64,000 nt of DNA from Marinimicrobium agarilyticum DSM 16975 (GTDB lineage: Bacteria; Pseudomonadota; Gammaproteobacteria; Pseudomonadales; Cellvibrionaceae): assembly GCF_000423345.1 (NCBI RefSeq), contig NZ_AUHU01000008.1, positions 161,381-225,380 of the forward strand, in the 5' to 3' direction. A program made the translations under genes and the position numbers. Each line of letters opens with the position of its first letter. The first letter of the stretch is position 1. The notes beneath the pieces were generated by a model. The model ran no database searches and was not told the DNA's origin. It worked only from the letters and a program-made list of their open reading frames with translations. Of this stretch, positions 8,140-16,513 are shown one piece after another.

Positions 8140-9921
8140 ATGCCCCTCTCATTTCTGCCTGATTATCGAGTCATCGTGCTCGGAGTGCTTGCTGTTCTGG
8201 CCATCGGCCTGTGCGGCTCATCACTGATGGCGCAGACCACCCCCGACGCCACCGTGAATGTGGGAAATGTGAAGCGAGTGTCATTGACCGGTCGGGCGGA
8301 ACTCTGGTCGGCAAGCCCCGAGTCCCAGCTGGCTGACGCGATTGCGGGGGAATATAAACCACTGGCCGCGGCCGAGGTGAACCAGGGAATTTCGGGCCAC
8401 GCCTTCTGGGTGCGCACGCGCCTGGTAAACCCCTCCGACATGGCCCGGGAGTGGGTCCTGGTACACGAGACCAGTTATCTGGACCACCTGGAAATCTACT
8501 ATCGAAGCGCCGAAGAGGATCGATTCCTGCACCGGGCCCTGACCGACCGCGCTCCTTTCGACGCCCGGCCGGTCAACTATCGTACCCTGGCGTTCAGTGG
8601 TCGTGTTCCGGCGAACAGCCAAACTGAGTTATACATCAAAGCCTGGTACGAAAAACCTGACTCGGTCAGTTTGCAGTTCAGCCTCTATGAGCAAGCCCAT
8701 TTCAATGTAGTACGCGCTCGGGAGAATCTGATATTTGGTGCCTACTATGGGGCGCTCGGGGTCATGATTCTGATTTCTCTGATGATCGGTTTGCTACTGC
8801 GCCGGCTGAGTGTGTTGAGCTACGCTGCGCTGTTGTTGGCGACGGGCACCATGTGGCTGTTACTGAATGGCTACGGCTTTCAGTACCTGTGGGCGTCACT
8901 GCCCTACTGGCAGAATGAAGGCTTCCACATTGTGTACCTCGGGTTCGCCCTTTTTGCCTTTGAGTTCTCCAAGCACTTCCTGGGCACCGCCAAGCGATTT
9001 CCAAGGGGCCACAAAGTGTTGCTCCTGCTTCAGGTGCTGTGCATTCTTGGCGTCGGGCTGCGACTGCTTGGCTGGTATGGTCCGATACTGCATCTCTCAT
9101 TTGCGCTCTTGGCAGCGGTCGCCATCCTATTGCCTGTGCTCAGCGCCATGGCATGGTGGCAGGGGCTGCGTTATGCCCGCTGGTACTTTCTGGCCTGGTT
9201 GATCTACTCCTTCAGTCTGTTAATCGTGTTGACCAGCGCTTACTGGAGCGTGATGCCGTGGGGCATGCAGTGGCTTACGGTATTGCAGGTGGGCAGTCTG
9301 CTGGAAACTGTCTGTCTTGCCGTCGCCCTCACTGAACGGCTGCTCAACCTGGAGACCGAGCGACGTCATGCCCTAAATCTGGCGCAACAGGATCCGCTGA
9401 CCGGTTTGGGCAACCGCCGGTTACTACAACTGGAGTACGAACGTTTTCGCCATCGACACTCAACGGATGGGAAGCACTTGTTCCTCATCATGATTGACCT
9501 GGACCATTTCAAACAGATCAATGACCGTTACGGTCATGACGCGGGTGATAAAGTGCTGAAAGAAGTGGCCCGACTGCTGCGCCAACACAGTCGTGACACC
9601 GACGTCTGCATTCGTTATGGCGGTGAGGAATTCGCGTTGTTGATCAAAGCCGACTCAATCGATATGGCCACGGTCGTGGCCGAGCGTATCCGCGAAGAGT
9701 TTGCTCAACATCCCACGATCTATCGGGGCCAGCCGATTATTCACACCTTGAGTTGTGGTATTACCGCCGTGCAACGACACGGTGAATCCATGTCGGTCAC
9801 CGATATGATGAAGCATGCGGATCAGGCCCTATATGAGGGTAAGGCGGCGGGGCGCAATTGTACCGTTGTTGCTCGGGACAATGAATGGACCCGACCCACC
9901 GCCACACCGGTCAGGCCTTAA
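8140..9921 (+). CDS. 7TMR-DISM membrane sensor diguanylate cyclase
   Basis: A 593-residue protein that should synthesise cyclic di-GMP at the inner membrane. It has an N-terminal signal peptide, then a periplasmic sensing domain (about 35-175; 7TMR-DISMED2 type, often thought to bind carbohydrate), seven predicted transmembrane helices (about 190-400) and a GGDEF domain (about 425-585). The active site is RYGGEEF, with GGEEF at about residue 494-498. The inhibitory site RDTD lies exactly five residues before it, so product inhibition is likely. No EAL domain is present, so it should be a cyclase only. No strong ribosome site is seen before the chosen ATG. A DUF202 gene follows 25 bases after the stop and may share its transcript. 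Confidence 0.92.
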   Translation: MPLSFLPDYRVIVLGVLAVLAIGLCGSSLMAQTTPDATVNVGNVKRVSLTGRAELWSASPESQLADAIAGEYKPLAAAEVNQGISGHAFWVRTRLVNPSDMAREWVLVHETSYLDHLEIYYRSAEEDRFLHRALTDRAPFDARPVNYRTLAFSGRVPANSQTELYIKAWYEKPDSVSLQFSLYEQAHFNVVRARENLIFGAYYGALGVMILISLMIGLLLRRLSVLSYAALLLATGTMWLLLNGYGFQYLWASLPYWQNEGFHIVYLGFALFAFEFSKHFLGTAKRFPRGHKVLLLLQVLCILGVGLRLLGWYGPILHLSFALLAAVAILLPVLSAMAWWQGLRYARWYFLAWLIYSFSLLIVLTSAYWSVMPWGMQWLTVLQVGSLLETVCLAVALTERLLNLETERRHALNLAQQDPLTGLGNRRLLQLEYERFRHRHSTDGKHLFLIMIDLDHFKQINDRYGHDAGDKVLKEVARLLRQHSRDTDVCIRYGGEEFALLIKADSIDMATVVAERIREEFAQHPTIYRGQPIIHTLSCGITAVQRHGESMSVTDMMKHADQALYEGKAAGRNCTVVARDNEWTRPTATPVRP

Positions 9922-9946
9922 TGAATCGAGCAAAGGAGTAAGAATA

Positions 9947-10201
9947 ATGAGCGATACCGACCTGCGCGACCATCTGGCGGTGGAGCGGACACACCTCTCC
10001 AATGAGCGCACCTTGCTTTCCTATATCCGAACGGCACTGTCGTTGGAGATTGGTGGCGCTGTTGTACTGAAGTTCCTCCCGGAACAACCCTTTCTCAGTG
10101 TTTTGGCCTGGGTCGGTATTATCGGTGGAGCTGGTATTGCCGTTATCGGGGTCTATCGTTTTTTGAAAGTCAGAAGTGAAATTCCCAAGGTTCAAAGTTA
10201 G
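9947..10201 (+). CDS. DUF202 (YidH-like) small membrane protein
   Basis: An 84-residue protein carrying the DUF202 signature VERTHLSNERTLLSYIRTAL at residues about 10-30, then two hydrophobic helices (about 35-52 and 57-75). The start at 9947 is fixed by AAAGGAG at 9932-9938. Members are small inner-membrane proteins of unknown function. It follows the diguanylate cyclase closely and is probably co-transcribed. Its stop codon lies eight bases before the end of the minus-strand PL10 pseudogene. Confidence 0.85.
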   Translation: MSDTDLRDHLAVERTHLSNERTLLSYIRTALSLEIGGAVVLKFLPEQPFLSVLAWVGIIGGAGIAVIGVYRFLKVRSEIPKVQS

Positions 10202-10208
10202 TTGGCCA

Positions 10209-10643
10209 TCACTCGATGCGCTGTTTCCAGTCGGGATACTGATCCTGGAGCAACGCACGTCACCGGTTCGCTGGTAGGCATGGGACAGGCAGGTAGTTTG
10301 AGGATAGATATTCCGCTTATCAAAACTGGCGTCCACATTGTCCTTCAAAGCGGTAGCAGCCCCTTCCTCCTCCGAACTCAGGACTCTTTGAGGATGAATG
10401 TTTTCCCGCCGGCCTCCGCTGCGACGTTGATGCAGAAGAATGTTATCCGCAATGGCTGTAGTGCTAGTGGCCTTTTGTAAAGGGGCGCATCAAGCCGCTC
10501 GGTCTTGTTGTACCAGTGGTTAATAGCGTCCGAAAAGCCTTCCAGTGAGACGGTTCTTGGGGTGCTTCAATGGTAGAGAAGCTCCCCGTTGCTAATGCCG
10601 TTGCCAGAAAGATCGTGTGCGCCAATGAGTATTTTGTCGTCAT
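10209..10643 (-). pseudogene. Decayed PL10-type pectate lyase
   Basis: Read on the minus strand from an ATG at 10643, four collinear pieces appear in shifting frames. (1) A signal peptide: MTTKYSLAHTIFLATALATG. (2) GFSDAINHWYNKTERLDAPLY. (3) AIADNILLHQRRSGG, then ENIHPQRVLSSEE, then a block containing DASFDKRNIYPQ and LSHAYQRTGDVR. (4) A tail QDQYPDWKQRIE and stop (10211-10209). From memory these match the start, the NILLYQRxxGGWPKNI region, the (S/T)xDNRNxYPQ region and the extreme C-terminus of family 10 pectate lyases. At least three frame breaks are present and most of the middle (roughly 200-250 codons) is missing, so it cannot be functional. The match is by eye; a translated search should confirm it. 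Confidence 0.6.
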
Positions 10644-11014
10644 AAAAATTCCACTTCGTAAGTCATACTGTCCTATGATGCTTCAGATTGGCAGCAGGAA
10701 GATGTTCCGCAAATACCGCTATTTTCTAGGACCTTTGTAGGCAACTAGACCTGTCAGCTATTAAAAATAATAGCAGTAAAAACCGTTTGAAATTAAGCCA
10801 AAAAACCGCCACCTTGCGCTTGAATTGTGTCTCGGCCTGTGCAAGTATCAATAAAAATTGCTGCCAGAAAAACCGTTATTCCTATCACAATCAACCAAAA
10901 AACGGGCTTTCTGAGATAGCAAAATAAAAAACGACTCAACCATTGAGCGCTACAACGGCGCTTGAAAAACTCAGACTTGAATTAACAAAAAAGAAGTCAG
11001 TCGAGGGAGACAAA
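10644..11014. other. Upstream region of the TonB receptor, no gene seen
   Basis: This 371-base AT-rich stretch lies between the pseudogene and the receptor. It holds several A-rich repeats of the type AAAAACCG (10779, 10868 and similar) and TAAAAACCGTTTGA around 10778, which loosely resembles a LacI-type operator. I see no convincing coding region and no clear single promoter. Confidence 0.4.
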
Positions 11015-14000
11015 ATGTTTCAGAAACGTATGCTGTCACTGGCGGTGTCGCTGGTGGCGTGTGGCTCTCTGCCCGCCTTTTCTCAAGATCAAGCCTCCTC
11101 ACAAGAGGATAAACCGCTCGAAGAAATCGTCGTTCAGGGGGTCCGTGCGGCGGAACTCAATGCGCGTGAGATTGAGCGGAACAAAGATATTTTCAGTTCC
11201 GTAATCTCCCAAGACGATGCCGGCAACTTTGCTGACCAAAACGTTGCAGAGGCATTGCAGCGTTTGCCTGGCGTCACTCTCCAAAAGAACGACGGTCAAG
11301 GCGAGTTCGTTAACGTACGTGGTTTGGGGCCGAGCTTTGTCGGCGTCAGTCTAAACAACTCTGAACTCGCCTCTTCCAGTACCGACAATCGATCGGTAGC
11401 GCTCAATTCAATACCGGCCGACTTGATGGGATCGATCGAGGTCTTCAAGTCACTGACACCGGATATGGATCTCAACTCCATTGGTGGTCGTGTCAACGTG
11501 AATTCTGTAACCGCATTCTCGCGCGGAGAAGACAGCGTTCGTCTTAGCCTTCAAGGCGCCATGCATGAGCAACGTGGTGAATTCTCGCCGAAAGCGACCT
11601 TGCAAGCCACCAAACTTCTGGCCGATGAGACGATCGGCATTGCGGTTTCACTCTCGCATGAAGAGCGCGCCACTGAAGTCAACCAGATCTTCCATAGCAC
11701 CAGTAACGATCTCCGCTTTTTGCGTGTCTCCCAACCTCAGTTGGGCGATGACAGCAACAATCGCGAGAACAACGCAAGAAGCTCGCTGGAATATCTTCAG
11801 GAAGGTGTGGTTGACCCCTACATTGATGAGCCCCGAATCCTGGCTCCCTGGGAGTTCGAAGTACGCCAGGATGAAAGCGTACGGACAACCACTGCAGGTA
11901 CCTTCAATCTTGAATGGCGACCGACTGACAACAGTGAGTACTTCGTTCGCTATGACCACTCCACCTTCACCGATGAAGAGTTGACCTTGCGCGAGTACTT
12001 CCGATTTGGTCAGGGTGACGCGCGTTATGTGTCCTATGTGAATCCTGAGAATAACAGTTTTGCTGTTTCTGATACGGATTTGCAGCAGCATGTGTTTATT
12101 CAGGAAGCTGAAGATCAGACGACGACGTTCGCGTTGGGCGGCGAAAACAATATCGACCTCTGGACTGTGGATTACGAGTTCCATAATTCGGTGGGGGAGC
12201 AAACCAACCCGGATGATCGACGGGTACAGTTCCGAATCCAGTCTCTGCCGATGTATGCCCGGTCTTTCCAAGACGACATTGAGGCCCAAGTACTGTCGCG
12301 CACACAGATTCGCGCATTGGCCGAACAATCAGGCGCGGTCATTCCAACATCCGGTGTTCCCGGAACCGGGGGCTATGCGGGGTTCCCCGGGTATGAGCTC
12401 GACGAGCGTCGACAGGAAGCCTTTGTGTATGACGGAATCTACTTGGAGGACGGTTTCCGGGAAGATGAGGTGGAACAATACAAACTGAATGTTCGTCGTG
12501 ATTTTGAAGGCGGCTTCATCAATTATTTCAAGGCCGGTATTCTCGCCAAAGAACGTACGCGGAGTCGAGATCGGGCCCGTTGGAGTGTCAACCCAAGTGA
12601 TTACCCCTTCGCCTGTGAAGGTGACGAAGAGTGTCTGACCTGGGCAAACACGGGGATTGGTCGTGGCGACTTCGAAACCTATACACCTCGAAATCCTCGC
12701 TTTGACCACGACTTTATCACAACAGCAGATGCCGAAAATCTACTCGATATTACGCGTCAAATTCCACTGAATCTGGATCCAAACCGGAGTGGCCACGCAA
12801 GCAAAAGCGATAACTACTCTATTTATGAAGAGAGTAATGAAGCTTACCTGATGGGTGAATTCAACCTGATGGACAACATGTGGCTGATTGCCGGTGCTCG
12901 CTATGTCGAGACGGAATTCGGTTCCACGGGTTGGTTTACGCTTCGCCACGATCGCTTCCAACGGGAAGACGGTGTGGTTCGGGATATTGTAATGCCCCTG
13001 GGCGATCCTGCTACCGGCGGATTTGTCGTCAATGAGTACGATGGTGTCTATCCGGGTCTGCATTTGCGTTGGGAGCCGACAGACGACCTGTTGGTAAGAA
13101 GCTCCCTTTGGACCAACTACAACCGTCCTGATTATGATGACGCCAGTGCCGATGCAGGGTTTGACGGCCGGGTCTTCATGAGCGCAGCGGATCCGATAGA
13201 GGGTCGGGACAACTGTAGCGACAACCTGCAGGACGATCTGGGTGCCCCCAACGATGGTTATGTAGAGTTCATATCACAGAATTTCACCCTGTGCGAAGGC
13301 AACGCTCTGGAGTTGGGCAACACCGATTTGAAGGCCATGGAAGCCACTAACTTCGATGCATCGGTAAGCTGGTATGGACCCAACGGACATTTCGCTGAAT
13401 TGGCGGTTTTCTATAAACAGATCGATGACTTCATTGTTGAAGTGAGGGGCATTGACGTCTCGAGAAATGATCTTCCAGGATCGGTTCGGGTGGCGTTGGA
13501 TCGTATCGATTCTTCAGATGGCGGCGAGCCGTCTATTACGGAAAATGTGTTTCGTATAGAGGAAGACTATGTTTTCCAGGATGTAAACACAACGCTCAAC
13601 GGGGACACATCATCCGTGTACGGTGCGGAAATCAGCTACTCGCGCTACTTTGAGAACAACTTCTTTGTCAACGGCAATATGACCCTGCTTAGCAGTACCG
13701 CTGATGCGGGGGAAACAGTTCGTGCGGATGATATCAGACTGCCTAACCAAGCAGATCTGACGGCCAACCTGACTTTGGGTTGGGAAAACGAGATGTTCTC
13801 TGCGCGTCTGATCCAGAATTATCGCGGTGAAGTTCTCAAGCAGATCGGTTCCTGCTCCGCAGCCGATATCCAGACCGATAGAGAGTGGGCGGCGCTGAAC
13901 GATGCCAGCAATCCTGACGCTCTTGAAGGCGCTGCTGGCTCAGGTGTGGTTTATCCTGAAAATTGCCGGCGCTGGGCAGACGTGTTTCACGATGAGATTT

Positions 14001-14191
14001 TCGGTCTGGACTTCAAGGCCACATATAACCTGAACGAAGACATTAAGTTCTACTTCGACGTCCTGAATGTGACAGAGGATGTAGATGTCTTCTATTTCCG
14101 TGGAAATGACTACTCCAACGGACCGGTGATGTATAAATCAGAAGGGCTGGGCCGAACCTTCCAGGTGGGGGCGACCATTCGCTTCTGGTAA
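11015..14191 (+). CDS. TonB-dependent outer membrane receptor
   Basis: A 1058-residue receptor that should import a substrate across the outer membrane using TonB energy. The ATG at 11015 follows GAGGGAGA (11003-11010) and gives a clean signal peptide (LAVSLVACGSLPAFSQ); an in-frame start at 10943 would bury that peptide. A TonB-box-like segment (EEIVVQGVR) is followed by the plug domain (about 60-190; NVAEALQRLPGVTL, NVRGLGPSF) and a large barrel that ends with an aromatic residue (FQVGATIRFW). The long barrel and plug type resemble carbohydrate TonB receptors of Cellvibrionales and Alteromonadales. The next gene encodes a lipoprotein 92 bases downstream and is probably in the same transcript. 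Substrate is not readable; a pectin fragment is suggested only by nearby genes. Confidence 0.95.
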   Translation: MFQKRMLSLAVSLVACGSLPAFSQDQASSQEDKPLEEIVVQGVRAAELNAREIERNKDIFSSVISQDDAGNFADQNVAEALQRLPGVTLQKNDGQGEFVNVRGLGPSFVGVSLNNSELASSSTDNRSVALNSIPADLMGSIEVFKSLTPDMDLNSIGGRVNVNSVTAFSRGEDSVRLSLQGAMHEQRGEFSPKATLQATKLLADETIGIAVSLSHEERATEVNQIFHSTSNDLRFLRVSQPQLGDDSNNRENNARSSLEYLQEGVVDPYIDEPRILAPWEFEVRQDESVRTTTAGTFNLEWRPTDNSEYFVRYDHSTFTDEELTLREYFRFGQGDARYVSYVNPENNSFAVSDTDLQQHVFIQEAEDQTTTFALGGENNIDLWTVDYEFHNSVGEQTNPDDRRVQFRIQSLPMYARSFQDDIEAQVLSRTQIRALAEQSGAVIPTSGVPGTGGYAGFPGYELDERRQEAFVYDGIYLEDGFREDEVEQYKLNVRRDFEGGFINYFKAGILAKERTRSRDRARWSVNPSDYPFACEGDEECLTWANTGIGRGDFETYTPRNPRFDHDFITTADAENLLDITRQIPLNLDPNRSGHASKSDNYSIYEESNEAYLMGEFNLMDNMWLIAGARYVETEFGSTGWFTLRHDRFQREDGVVRDIVMPLGDPATGGFVVNEYDGVYPGLHLRWEPTDDLLVRSSLWTNYNRPDYDDASADAGFDGRVFMSAADPIEGRDNCSDNLQDDLGAPNDGYVEFISQNFTLCEGNALELGNTDLKAMEATNFDASVSWYGPNGHFAELAVFYKQIDDFIVEVRGIDVSRNDLPGSVRVALDRIDSSDGGEPSITENVFRIEEDYVFQDVNTTLNGDTSSVYGAEISYSRYFENNFFVNGNMTLLSSTADAGETVRADDIRLPNQADLTANLTLGWENEMFSARLIQNYRGEVLKQIGSCSAADIQTDREWAALNDASNPDALEGAAGSGVVYPENCRRWADVFHDEIFGLDFKATYNLNEDIKFYFDVLNVTEDVDVFYFRGNDYSNGPVMYKSEGLGRTFQVGATIRFW

Positions 14192-14202
14192 AAGAACTCG
14201 TG

Positions 14203-14235
14203 GTTGATCACCCTGCTTCGAGCAGAGTGATCAAC
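14203..14235. promoter_or_regulatory. Intercistronic hairpin between TonB receptor and lipoprotein
   Basis: GTTGATCAC (14203-14211) pairs with GTGATCAAC (14227-14235), and inside it TGCT (14214-14217) pairs with AGCA (14221-14224) over a TCG loop. No T-tract follows. The position, 12 bases after the receptor stop, suits partial termination or mRNA-end protection that sets receptor-to-lipoprotein expression ratio. Confidence 0.5.
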
Positions 14236-14283
14236 TAGGGTGTAGAGAGATATCATTAGATAAAAACGTAGGAGATCAACCGT

Positions 14284-16383
14284 ATGAAACTTAAATTACT
14301 CGCAGCATTAATGCTGGGCAGCACCCTTGTCGCTTGCGGCGGTAGCAGCGGCGGCGGCGGTGGTGGTGGGGGCGGCAATGACGACCCCGATGACATTCCG
14401 CAAGATGATCCGCCCGAGGAAGGCACTCAGATTGAGATTCAGAATGAGACCTTACCTCTGGTAGAGAACTTCGAGGCGACCTCCACCCTTGATTTCTACA
14501 GTGAGTCTTATAAAGCACTGAATACCCCTGCATCCAATACCATTGCGGATGAAGACGGCAATGAGTCCACCCTGACTGACCCGCATCCGTCTTTCTACTA
14601 TCCGACCTGCTGCCTGTGGGCAGAAGATCCAGACACCGGTGAAGTGTCCATTGGTGAAGTCGATCCGGAATCCACTAGCTGGATGGCAGGCAATGGTCAT
14701 CTGGCCCTGATCGATAGTGCGCGGATGAGCATCGGTCAAATCCTGTCTGATTTGACTGACGAGAACGCCAACGACAGAAAGAGTGATACTAGTGATGGCG
14801 CTGAAGGCGCGACTGCTGAGTTGGGAAGCTGGGGTGAGCTGGATCTGAGTGAACCCTACCGAGTCTCATTCTGTTTGAACGACAATGGCCCCTGGGGCTC
14901 CGGCTTCAGTAACCTGGAGCTTTATGTCGATAACAACAGTGGTGGCCGTCAGGCAGACTCACTGTGGAGCACCGCTTCTTTGCTGCTGCGTGAAGAAATC
15001 GGCACCTTCCAGGCCGGTAATCGCGTCGTCGTAGACGTTCCCGGTGACGCTTACATGATGGATAACGAAGGTAACCGTGTTGGAGACACCATCGCTGTTA
15101 TTCCGGCACTGGACGGTGACAGCATGCCTGTCGGTACTTCCACTTCTTACTTGCAGTTGCGGGTGAGCAGCGGTGGTTACGCGGTCATCAGCAACCTGGT
15201 GGTAGAGCATCAGGCAGGTGACGCCGTGGAATACGCCACTTGTGAAGTGAACGAGGAGTATGTGCAGCCGCCGCAGTTTGAAGGTGTTGCTTTTGAAGGT
15301 CTGCCGCTGAGTGTGAATCTGGATATGAGCTTTGAAGAATTCTTCGGTGAAGAAAACGAACTATTCCTGGCGTTTCCAGATGACCTGACCAAGCCGTTCT
15401 ACAACCCGCGTGCTGGCTCCTCTCGCATGTATGTTGCGAACAATGCTATTACCTGGGGCGACGGTCGCTTCTATGTTGGTCATGATGAAGGCACCGGTCT
15501 CGACGCCGTGGGTGGCATTGACTTGAGCCAGCCGTATACCGTCAGCTTCACGGTTAACAAGGCGAACGATGCGGGCGGCAACTTCATGATATATGTAGAC
15601 AATACCGAGTCCGGCACGGGTAGTGCGGAAGATGGTTGGAACTCTGTGCATGAAGATGCAACCAGTATTTACTCCACAACTCTGGACACGCTTACAGACG
15701 GTCAAGAGGTGGTCATCGAATCCGATGTCGGTACGGCAACGTCCTTCTTCCAGTTCCGCTGTGATTCTGGCTGCGGGCAACCAGAGGGTCCGGATTCAGA
15801 GCTGGGTATTACTCTGAGCGACATCGTGATCCAGTATCAGGGTGGCAATGGTGGTGACACCGGTCTGATCAATGAAGCGTTTGAAGGTATCACTTCAGAG
15901 GACTTCTACAGCACTGAATATCGCCACGTATCCACGGATGCCAGCACCTCCTTCTATTACGAGACAGGCGGTACCACCGCAGTAGTAGATGGTGTTCTGA
16001 GCTTTGATTCGTCTCGCTTCACAGCGGGTGATCGGACTCGTGCCGCTACTACGTCCGAAACAACTGAGCCTCAAGGTGATATGGATCTGAGCCAGCCGTT
16101 CCGTATTCAGTTTGATGTGGTTGCGGTAAACACCGTACCGGTTGAAGAGGATGCGACAGCTAACTTCTTTATTTACCTGGACAACAATACGACTAGCTCT
16201 TCGAATTCCTTGCATGACTTTGACTCTCGTATTGTAAATGTAGACTCTCGTTCCTATGAGGTAGGGCAAACCTACACATACGAGATTACCGAAGAGCTTG
16301 GTACCACTGAATCGTTCCTGCAGTTTCGTTGCGAATCCGGTTGTGCCATCGATATTGACAACCTGATCGTCGAACCGATGTAA
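14284..16383 (+). CDS. Secreted lipoprotein with three internal beta-sandwich-like repeats
   Basis: A 699-residue protein with lipobox LVACGG (Cys 18) and a Gly-rich linker. Three related units follow, each opening with an ExF..xFY or EEFF motif (starts near residues 55, 340 and 530). Within units recur DLSQP(Y/F).(V/I).F, a (I)YVDNxxSG segment and a closing T(S/E)SF(F/L)QFRC(D/E)SGC or SYLQLRVSSGG. The repeats look like carbohydrate-binding or lectin-like beta sandwiches. No catalytic signature is visible. It directly follows a TonB receptor, so it could be a surface-exposed glycan-capture partner, by analogy with SusD-like proteins though not homologous to them. I do not recognise a named family. 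Confidence 0.8.
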   Translation: MKLKLLAALMLGSTLVACGGSSGGGGGGGGGNDDPDDIPQDDPPEEGTQIEIQNETLPLVENFEATSTLDFYSESYKALNTPASNTIADEDGNESTLTDPHPSFYYPTCCLWAEDPDTGEVSIGEVDPESTSWMAGNGHLALIDSARMSIGQILSDLTDENANDRKSDTSDGAEGATAELGSWGELDLSEPYRVSFCLNDNGPWGSGFSNLELYVDNNSGGRQADSLWSTASLLLREEIGTFQAGNRVVVDVPGDAYMMDNEGNRVGDTIAVIPALDGDSMPVGTSTSYLQLRVSSGGYAVISNLVVEHQAGDAVEYATCEVNEEYVQPPQFEGVAFEGLPLSVNLDMSFEEFFGEENELFLAFPDDLTKPFYNPRAGSSRMYVANNAITWGDGRFYVGHDEGTGLDAVGGIDLSQPYTVSFTVNKANDAGGNFMIYVDNTESGTGSAEDGWNSVHEDATSIYSTTLDTLTDGQEVVIESDVGTATSFFQFRCDSGCGQPEGPDSELGITLSDIVIQYQGGNGGDTGLINEAFEGITSEDFYSTEYRHVSTDASTSFYYETGGTTAVVDGVLSFDSSRFTAGDRTRAATTSETTEPQGDMDLSQPFRIQFDVVAVNTVPVEEDATANFFIYLDNNTTSSSNSLHDFDSRIVNVDSRSYEVGQTYTYEITEELGTTESFLQFRCESGCAIDIDNLIVEPM

Positions 16384-16397
16384 GCTTATGTAAATCC

Positions 16398-16429
16398 ATA
16401 ACTCCCCCGGCGGAAGCCGGGGGAGTTAT
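16398..16429 (+). terminator. Strong hairpin after the lipoprotein, probable terminator
   Basis: A perfect 14-bp stem (ATAACTCCCCCGGC at 16398-16411 with its complement at 16416-16429) over a GGAA loop begins 15 bases after the stop codon. A T-tract is lacking, so termination efficiency is uncertain. Confidence 0.65.
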
Positions 16430-16513
16430 CAACTTCGAGCTCTTTTACATGAGGTATTGTAACGTCGTAAGAAGTCGACGGGAGGTTCACCAGTATTAGA
16501 TAGGATGTCACTT

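Noticed and set aside
10202-10480. A plus-strand open frame of 92 codons just after the DUF202 gene
   Set aside because: It has no recognisable protein features or ribosome site, and the minus strand of the same DNA carries a decayed PL10 lyase that explains the open frame.
10778-10791. LacI-like operator upstream of the first TonB receptor
   Set aside because: TAAAAACCGTTTGA matches only part of the 14-mer seen at 52929, and the region is full of similar A-rich runs.
10943-11014. Upstream extension of the TonB receptor to 10943
   Set aside because: It would place 24 hydrophilic residues before a clear signal peptide and bypass the ribosome site at 11003-11010.
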